Assembly: GCA_035642125.1 (NCBI GenBank) | Contig: DASQSZ010000139.1 | Location: 1-9,281, forward strand | Source of the DNA: CALAED01 sp937891035 | GTDB lineage: Bacteria; Actinomycetota; Actinomycetes; Streptosporangiales; Streptosporangiaceae | Length of the DNA: 9,281 nt | Direction of reading: 5' to 3' | Shown: positions 6,411 to 9,281 of the stretch, piece by piece | How positions within the stretch are numbered: the stretch's first letter is position 1 | How the letters are laid out: the number at the start of each line of letters is the position of its first letter | Translations under genes and position numbers: made by a program | The notes under the pieces: generated by a model | What the model was told of the DNA's origin: nothing | The model's input: the letters and a program-made list of their open reading frames with translations, nothing else | Databases searched by the model: none

Positions 6411-6426
6411 ACATATCACGTTATGT
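6411..6426. promoter_or_regulatory. Operator-like inverted repeat upstream of hisN
   Basis: ACATA (6411-6415) and TATGT (6422-6426) form a 5-bp-arm inverted repeat with a 6-nt spacer in a locally AT-rich patch about 70 nt before the hisN start. Size and shape would fit a repressor site, but the arms are short and chance is possible. Confidence 0.25.
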
Positions 6427-6483
6427 CGCCCCGCCCACGCGCCTCGTACGCATGCACTCTGTCTGTAGACGTCGTGATCGCGG

Positions 6484-6489
6484 TAGCGT
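6484..6489 (+). promoter_or_regulatory. Candidate -10 element of hisN (leaderless)
   Basis: TAGCGT ends 8 nt before the GTG at 6498, so the transcript would begin at or within about 2 nt of the start codon. There is no Shine-Dalgarno sequence. A -35 at 17-18 nt spacing (around GTCTGT, 6461-6466) is poor; GTCTGTAGAC (6461-6470) is itself a small inverted repeat. Confidence 0.45.
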
Positions 6490-6497
6490 GTCGCCCC

Positions 6498-7301
6498 GTG
6501 GCAGGCTATACGGACGATCTGCGTCTGGCGCATGTGCTCGCGGACGCGGCCGACGACATCACGACGCGTCGGTTCCGCGCCCTCGACCTGCGCGTCGACA
6601 CAAAGCCGGATCTGTCTCCGGTCAGCGACGCCGATCGGGCCGTCGAGGAGGCCATCCGCGGCACGCTCAAGCGCGCCCGCCCACGCGACGCGGTGCTGGG
6701 CGAGGAGTACGGCAAGACCGGCTACGGCGCCCGCTGCTGGGTGATCGACCCGATCGACGCCACGAAGAACTTCGTCCGTGGCGTGCCGGTCTGGGCGACG
6801 TTGATCGCGCTGATGGAATACGACGAGGTGGTCGTCGGCGTGGTCTCGGCCCCCTCGCTCGGCCGGCGCTGGTGGGCCGCGCGCGACGGCGGCGCCTGGA
6901 CGGGGCGCAGCCTGGCCAAGGCCACCCGCTGCCAGGTCTCCCAGGTCACCCACCTGGCCGACGCTTCGCTGTCGTACTCCAGCTTGACCGGCTGGGAGGA
7001 GCAGGGTCGGCTCAACAACCTGCTCGACCTGACCCGCTCCGTCTGGCGGACCCGCGCGTTCGGCGATTTCTGGTCGCACGTCCTGGTCGCCGAAGGCGCC
7101 GTCGACATCTCGACCGAGCCAGAGGTCTCGCTGTGGGATCTGGCCGCGCTCCAGGTCATCGTGGAAGAGGCCGGCGGGCTTTTCACCGACCTGAACGGCG
7201 TGCCGAGCCCGGACGGCGGCAGCGTGGTGTGCACCAACGGCGCCTTGCACAGCGAGGTGTTGCGCACGCTGGGCGGCGGCCAACTCGCCCTGCGCGTCTA
7301 G
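6498..7301 (+). CDS. hisN: Histidinol-phosphatase, inositol monophosphatase-like (HisN)
   Basis: This 267-residue member of the inositol monophosphatase superfamily matches the actinobacterial HisN type, which dephosphorylates L-histidinol phosphate, the penultimate step of histidine synthesis. Metal-site motifs are GEEYG (68-72), WVIDPIDATKNFVRG (81-95; Asp84 and Asp87) and SLWDLAALQVIVEEAGG (211-227; Asp214). Streptomyces-like wording such as DDLRLAHVLADAAD, GVPVWATLI, APSLGRRWWAA and GWEEQGRL favours HisN over a plain inositol phosphatase. GTG 6498 is chosen because MAGYTDDLRLAHVLADAADD matches the family N-terminus; the in-frame ATG at 6423 would add an unlikely 25-residue tail. One oddity is Ala88 where the family motif normally reads DPIDGT. 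No other his gene is in the window, so the gene stands alone, with a probable leaderless promoter. Confidence 0.92.
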   Translation: MAGYTDDLRLAHVLADAADDITTRRFRALDLRVDTKPDLSPVSDADRAVEEAIRGTLKRARPRDAVLGEEYGKTGYGARCWVIDPIDATKNFVRGVPVWATLIALMEYDEVVVGVVSAPSLGRRWWAARDGGAWTGRSLAKATRCQVSQVTHLADASLSYSSLTGWEEQGRLNNLLDLTRSVWRTRAFGDFWSHVLVAEGAVDISTEPEVSLWDLAALQVIVEEAGGLFTDLNGVPSPDGGSVVCTNGALHSEVLRTLGGGQLALRV

Positions 7302-7325
7302 GACGCGTCTCAACGCTCTGCGGGC

Positions 7326-7341
7326 GGCCGAGCCGGCGGCC
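7326..7341 (+). terminator. Possible GC-rich terminator hairpin after hisN
   Basis: GGCCG (7326-7330), a 6-nt loop and CGGCC (7337-7341) lie 25 nt after the hisN stop. The stem is short and has no U tract, so this is tentative. Confidence 0.3.
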
Positions 7342-7369
7342 TCCCCGGCCCTTCGCGTTTACTCATTCG

Positions 7370-7379
7370 CGATATATCG
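7370..7379. promoter_or_regulatory. CGATATATCG palindrome upstream of the small membrane protein gene
   Basis: A perfect 10-bp palindrome in a GC-rich genome, immediately before a GGAAC element of a possible ECF promoter. AT-rich cores of this kind are used by PadR-type repressors. Binding by any factor is inference, and no PadR gene is present in the window. Confidence 0.4.
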
Positions 7380-7380
7380 T

Positions 7381-7406
7381 GGAACCTCGGTCAGGTGATG
7401 TGCGTT
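7381..7406 (+). promoter_or_regulatory. Possible ECF-type (SigR/SigE-like) promoter of the small membrane protein gene
   Basis: GGAAC (7381-7385), 18 nt, then GTT (7404-7406; CGTT from 7403) matches the loose GGAAC-N16/18-(C)GTT form of SigE/SigH/SigR promoters. Transcript start would be near 7412, leaving a leader of about 33 nt that contains the GGAGG ribosome site. TAATGT (7411-7416) is a competing housekeeping -10, but its -35 is weak. Confidence 0.4.
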
Positions 7407-7444
7407 CCCCTAATGTCGATCCCCGCGGTTGGAGGCGGTTGCAT

Positions 7445-7633
7445 ATGTCCAGAGGGACCATGTACGTCATTGGTGGCGTAGCCGTCGCCATTCTTCTCTA
7501 TGTGATGCTTCCGGGCTGGCTGTTCACCCTGGCGGTGCTCGGCCTCATCGCGGTCCCGGTGGTGGGTTATTTCATGCTCGACCCCTCCCAGCGCCGCAAG
7601 CTCAGGAGTCAGTCCCGCAAGCGGCTGGGCTGA
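7445..7633 (+). CDS. Small two-helix membrane protein of unknown function
   Basis: The 62-residue product has a short N-terminus and a first hydrophobic helix (about 7-22, YVIGGVAVAILLYVML). A PGW turn (23-25) leads to a second helix (26-45, LFTLAVLGLIAVPVVGYFML). The C-terminal tail is strongly basic (DPSQRRKLRSQSRKRLG). By the positive-inside rule the tail should be cytoplasmic, forming a membrane hairpin. The ATG at 7445 is preferred because GGAGG (7431-7435) lies 9 nt upstream; ATG 7460 would shorten the protein by five residues. I recognise no family. A promoter of possible ECF type and a palindrome lie upstream, and the gene converges on the STAS gene. A stress-induced envelope protein is a guess based only on that promoter. 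Confidence 0.82.
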   Translation: MSRGTMYVIGGVAVAILLYVMLPGWLFTLAVLGLIAVPVVGYFMLDPSQRRKLRSQSRKRLG

Positions 7634-7677
7634 GCCGGTGGGTGCCCGGCCACGCGGCCGGCGCCTCGCCAGGCTCA
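7631..7677. terminator. Bidirectional hairpin between convergent stop codons
   Basis: CCGGCC-ACGC-GGCCGG (7646-7661) is a 6-bp stem with a tetraloop, centred between the membrane-protein and STAS genes. An outer pair TGAGCC (7631-7636) and GGCTCA (7672-7677) places both TGA stop codons in an inverted repeat. No U tract is present, as is common in high-GC actinobacteria. Confidence 0.5.
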
Positions 7678-8043
7678 GTCGGACAGGCTGGTTTTGATCA
7701 AATCGAACGCGGCCTCGGGCAGAGTCGCGTAGATCGGGATCAGCCTGTCCATACCAGTCATCCGGAAGATCTTTTCCACTCTACCGTGCAGCCCGGCGAT
7801 GGCCAGCGTGACGCCCTGACCGACCGCGTGCTTCCTGGCCGCCGCCGCGACGTTCACCCCGGCGGAGTCGCAAAAGGAGATGTCGGTCAGATCGACGACG
7901 AGTGGCCGCCGATCCTCGGCGATGAGCGCGAAGATCTGATCGCGCAGCGTCGGGGCGGTATGCATGTCGATCTCACCGGCCAGCGCGAGGACGCGGTAGT
8001 CGAGGTGCCGCACCACAGTGGTCGTGAGATCTTCGTCGACCAT
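7675..8043 (-). CDS. STAS-domain anti-sigma factor antagonist
   Basis: The 122-residue product is a single STAS domain of the SpoIIAA/RsbV type. Such proteins bind an anti-sigma kinase in the unphosphorylated state and so release a sigma factor. Seen directly: the first strand and turn LALAGEIDMHTAP (19-31, with Asp26), VVDLTDISFCDSAGVNVAAA (49-68) with the expected phospho-acceptor Ser60, and a second half IAGLHGRVEKIFRMTGMDRLIPIY (82-105) that fits the fold. The ATG at 8043 is chosen because GGAGG (8054-8050) lies 6 nt upstream; an in-frame extension to 8130 has no support. No RsbW-like kinase or sigma gene is adjacent, so the partner is encoded elsewhere. It cannot be tied to the SigR system at the left, whose anti-sigma is a redox zinc protein and not a kinase. 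Confidence 0.93.
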   Translation of the reverse strand: MVDEDLTTTVVRHLDYRVLALAGEIDMHTAPTLRDQIFALIAEDRRPLVVDLTDISFCDSAGVNVAAAARKHAVGQGVTLAIAGLHGRVEKIFRMTGMDRLIPIYATLPEAAFDLIKTSLSD

Positions 8044-8369
8044 GTCCTGCCTCCTCGAACCCGCTTGTCCCCCGTTCGACCCGGTCATCCAATAACGCCA
8101 TAGCGTGGCACGGCCACTTACTGTTGCCAACCCCGATCCGCAGATCAGATCGATTGTGGAGTCCCCGGCTCCCGATCCGCCGCGGGCATCGGCACGGCCC
8201 CGACCACGGGTAGCCGTACGGGCTCGACGGCTTCGACCGCGTCGTAGTCATCGCCCACGGCGTCGGCGACCACAACCGTCGGACGCGACGTCGTCCGTGT
8301 CGAACGAATTTCTCCGCTCAAGGGACGTGAGCGAACGGTGACGCGGCACAGCGGGTAACCGCGGCCGGC
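8044..8369. other. 326-nt non-coding gap between the STAS and TPP-enzyme genes
   Basis: No reading frame here has a start, ribosome site and codon bias of a real gene. It holds the candidate STAS promoter (8102-8130), a GTGGC-ACG-GCCAC repeat (8105-8117) overlapping it, and an inverted repeat CGCTCA/TGAGCG (8315-8320 and 8328-8333, 7-nt loop). It may contain an unseen small gene or RNA, but I see no evidence for one. Confidence 0.5.
8102..8130 (-). promoter_or_regulatory. Candidate promoter of the STAS gene
   Basis: TTGGCA (8130-8125), a 17-nt spacer and CACGCT (8107-8102) on the minus strand give an acceptable housekeeping-type promoter with a leader of about 50 nt. The GTGGC/GCCAC inverted repeat overlaps the spacer and -10. 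Confidence 0.35.
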
Positions 8370-8382
8370 TCAGTGGCCGCGG
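8359..8382 (-). terminator. Hairpin overlapping the stop of the TPP-enzyme gene
   Basis: CCGCGGCC (8359-8366) and GGCCGCGG (8375-8382) form a perfect 8-bp GC stem with an 8-nt loop; the TGA stop (8372-8370) lies in the loop. A U tract is missing. The position suits a GC-hairpin terminator that insulates the STAS gene downstream. Confidence 0.55.
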
Positions 8383-9281
8383 AACGCCTCTTCCAGCCAC
8401 CACGCGGGCCGCGTCGTCGTCACCTTGGCGTGGATCAGCAGCGGCCGGTCGCGTGGGCCGGCCAGCCACTCGGACGCGGCCGCGACGTCTTCGCGCCGCC
8501 GTACGGTGATCGCCGCGCAGCCGAAGCCGCGGCCGATCTCCGCGATGCCGGCCGGCGGGAACACGACGGTCTCAAGCGGATGCCCGCCCGGCCCGAAGTG
8601 GTGCACCTCGGCGCCGTAAGCCTCGTCGTCGTATACCACGATCAGCAGCCCGAGCCCGAGCCGTACCGCGGTCTCCAACTCGGCGACGCCCATCAAGGCG
8701 CCGCCGTCGCCGAGCGCGGCGACGGTGAGCCGGTCGGGGCGCGCGACCGCGGCCCCGATGGCGGTGGCCAAGCCGAGCCCGATCGACTGGAACGCCTGGG
8801 TGAAGACGAGACCGTCGGCGTCCGGCACGCTCAGGTACATGGCGGGATAACCCATGAAATTGCCCGAGTCGACGGCGACGGTGCGTTCGGCCGGCAGCAG
8901 CTCGTCCAGGGCGATCGACAGCGTGCGCGGGTCAACGCGCTCGCCGTCGGAGTCGTCCTCGTACGGCACGTCGCGCCAGCGCAGCTCGCGGGCCAGCCGG
9001 TCGGCGAGCGCGGCGGAGCGATACCCGGACGTGGAGAAGTCCCGCGCGGCCAGCTCGTCGGCCACCGCCGTCGCCGTCTCGGCCACGTCGCCCACGAGAG
9101 CGATGTCGACGGGCCGATGCGCGCCGAGCGCCACGCCGTCGAGATCCACTTGCGCGACCGTCGCCGCTGGGCCGACCAGGGTCCCGTGCCGCAACGTCCA
9201 CATGTTGAGCGAGCAGCCCCAGCCGACCAGCAGGTCGGCGCCCCTGATCAGGTCGGCGGCGAGCGGCGAGGCGAAACCGCC
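8370..9281 (-). CDS. Thiamine pyrophosphate-dependent enzyme (acetolactate synthase / benzoylformate decarboxylase superfamily), N-terminus outside window
   Basis: About 303 residues are visible: the end of the central TPP domain and all of the C-terminal TPP-binding domain. The central-domain part begins GGFASPLAADLIRGADLLVG and includes VAQVDLDG and LGAHRPVDIALVGDV. The catalytic part has DSGNFMGYPAMYLSV, FTQAFQSIGLGLATAIGAA, and the cofactor motif GDGGALMGVAELETAVRLGL followed by VVYDDEAYGAEVHHF. The metal-binding end of the GDG-x(24-27)-N motif reads Asp-Asp here. The reaction cannot be assigned: acetolactate synthase, benzoylformate decarboxylase and 2-hydroxyacyl-CoA lyase types share this architecture, and the glutamate-bearing N-terminal domain is not visible. 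The frame stays open to the window edge. The gene ends in a hairpin that probably insulates it from the STAS gene. Confidence 0.9.
   Translation of the reverse strand, partial: GGFASPLAADLIRGADLLVGWGCSLNMWTLRHGTLVGPAATVAQVDLDGVALGAHRPVDIALVGDVAETATAVADELAARDFSTSGYRSAALADRLARELRWRDVPYEDDSDGERVDPRTLSIALDELLPAERTVAVDSGNFMGYPAMYLSVPDADGLVFTQAFQSIGLGLATAIGAAVARPDRLTVAALGDGGALMGVAELETAVRLGLGLLIVVYDDEAYGAEVHHFGPGGHPLETVVFPPAGIAEIGRGFGCAAITVRRREDVAAASEWLAGPRDRPLLIHAKVTTTRPAWWLEEAFRGH

Noticed and set aside
6242..6412. N-terminal extension of the leftward helical protein up to 6412
   Set aside because: Composition turns to Gly/Pro/Arg without a ribosome site and overlaps GC hairpins; the ATG at 6241 gives a normal N-terminus.
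5465..7633. 722-residue rightward open frame covering the helical-protein and hisN region
   Set aside because: Only its last 62 residues, with their own ribosome site and membrane-protein composition, look coding; the rest is a shadow.
8161..8280. Search for a SigB-type promoter (GTTT-N14-GGGTAT) for the STAS gene
   Set aside because: Only poor matches such as GGTTG with GGGCGA were found; the TTGGCA-N17-CACGCT candidate is better.
8105..8341. 78-residue rightward open frame in the STAS-TPP gap
   Set aside because: Arg/Pro/Ser-rich, no ribosome site and no biased codon pattern; treated as non-coding.

Overview
The window is high-GC DNA with strongly G/C-ended codons and actinobacterial protein families. 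It is chromosomal and mostly core. The gene set (sigR, a methyltransferase-like gene, an SRAP gene, aroA, rsgA, histidinol-phosphatase-type hisN) resembles the aroA-sigR neighbourhood of Streptomyces and relatives. Protein wording suggests the Streptosporangiales or a nearby order, but that placement is from memory of sequences, not a search. I see no tRNA, rRNA, CRISPR array, insertion sequence or phage gene.

Left part (1-2934): the ECF sigma factor sigR runs leftward and leaves the window before its stop codon. Upstream of it is a textbook SigR-type promoter (GGGAAT-N18-GTT), which implies autoregulation of the thiol-oxidative stress response. Divergent from it is a degenerate SAM-methyltransferase-like gene. 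This converges on a leftward pair, an SRAP/YedK-HMCES abasic-site protein followed 15 nt later by a small DksA/TraR-type C4 zinc-finger protein.

Middle (2935-5404): aroA diverges from the SRAP gene, and both have a -10-like hexamer directly before the start codon, suggesting leaderless mRNAs. rsgA, the circularly permuted ribosome-assembly GTPase, follows aroA by 2 nt as an operon. An isolated 15-bp palindrome sits between the convergent ends of rsgA and an unrecognised helical-protein gene (5405-6241).

Right part (5405-9281): the unrecognised gene is divergent from hisN, an inositol-monophosphatase-fold protein expected to do the penultimate step of histidine synthesis. After hisN comes a 62-residue two-helix membrane protein with a possible ECF-type promoter and a palindrome upstream. 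It converges on a leftward STAS anti-sigma-factor-antagonist gene whose anti-sigma partner is not in view. After a 326-nt gap, a leftward thiamine-pyrophosphate enzyme of the acetolactate synthase/benzoylformate decarboxylase superfamily runs off the right edge.

The genes do not form one pathway: shikimate and histidine synthesis, ribosome assembly, DNA-damage handling and two stress-signalling regulators lie side by side. The most interesting signals are the long N-terminal extension of SigR downstream of its own promoter, an unusual codon-usage block inside sigR, and several probable leaderless starts. I found no convincing undescribed multi-gene system.
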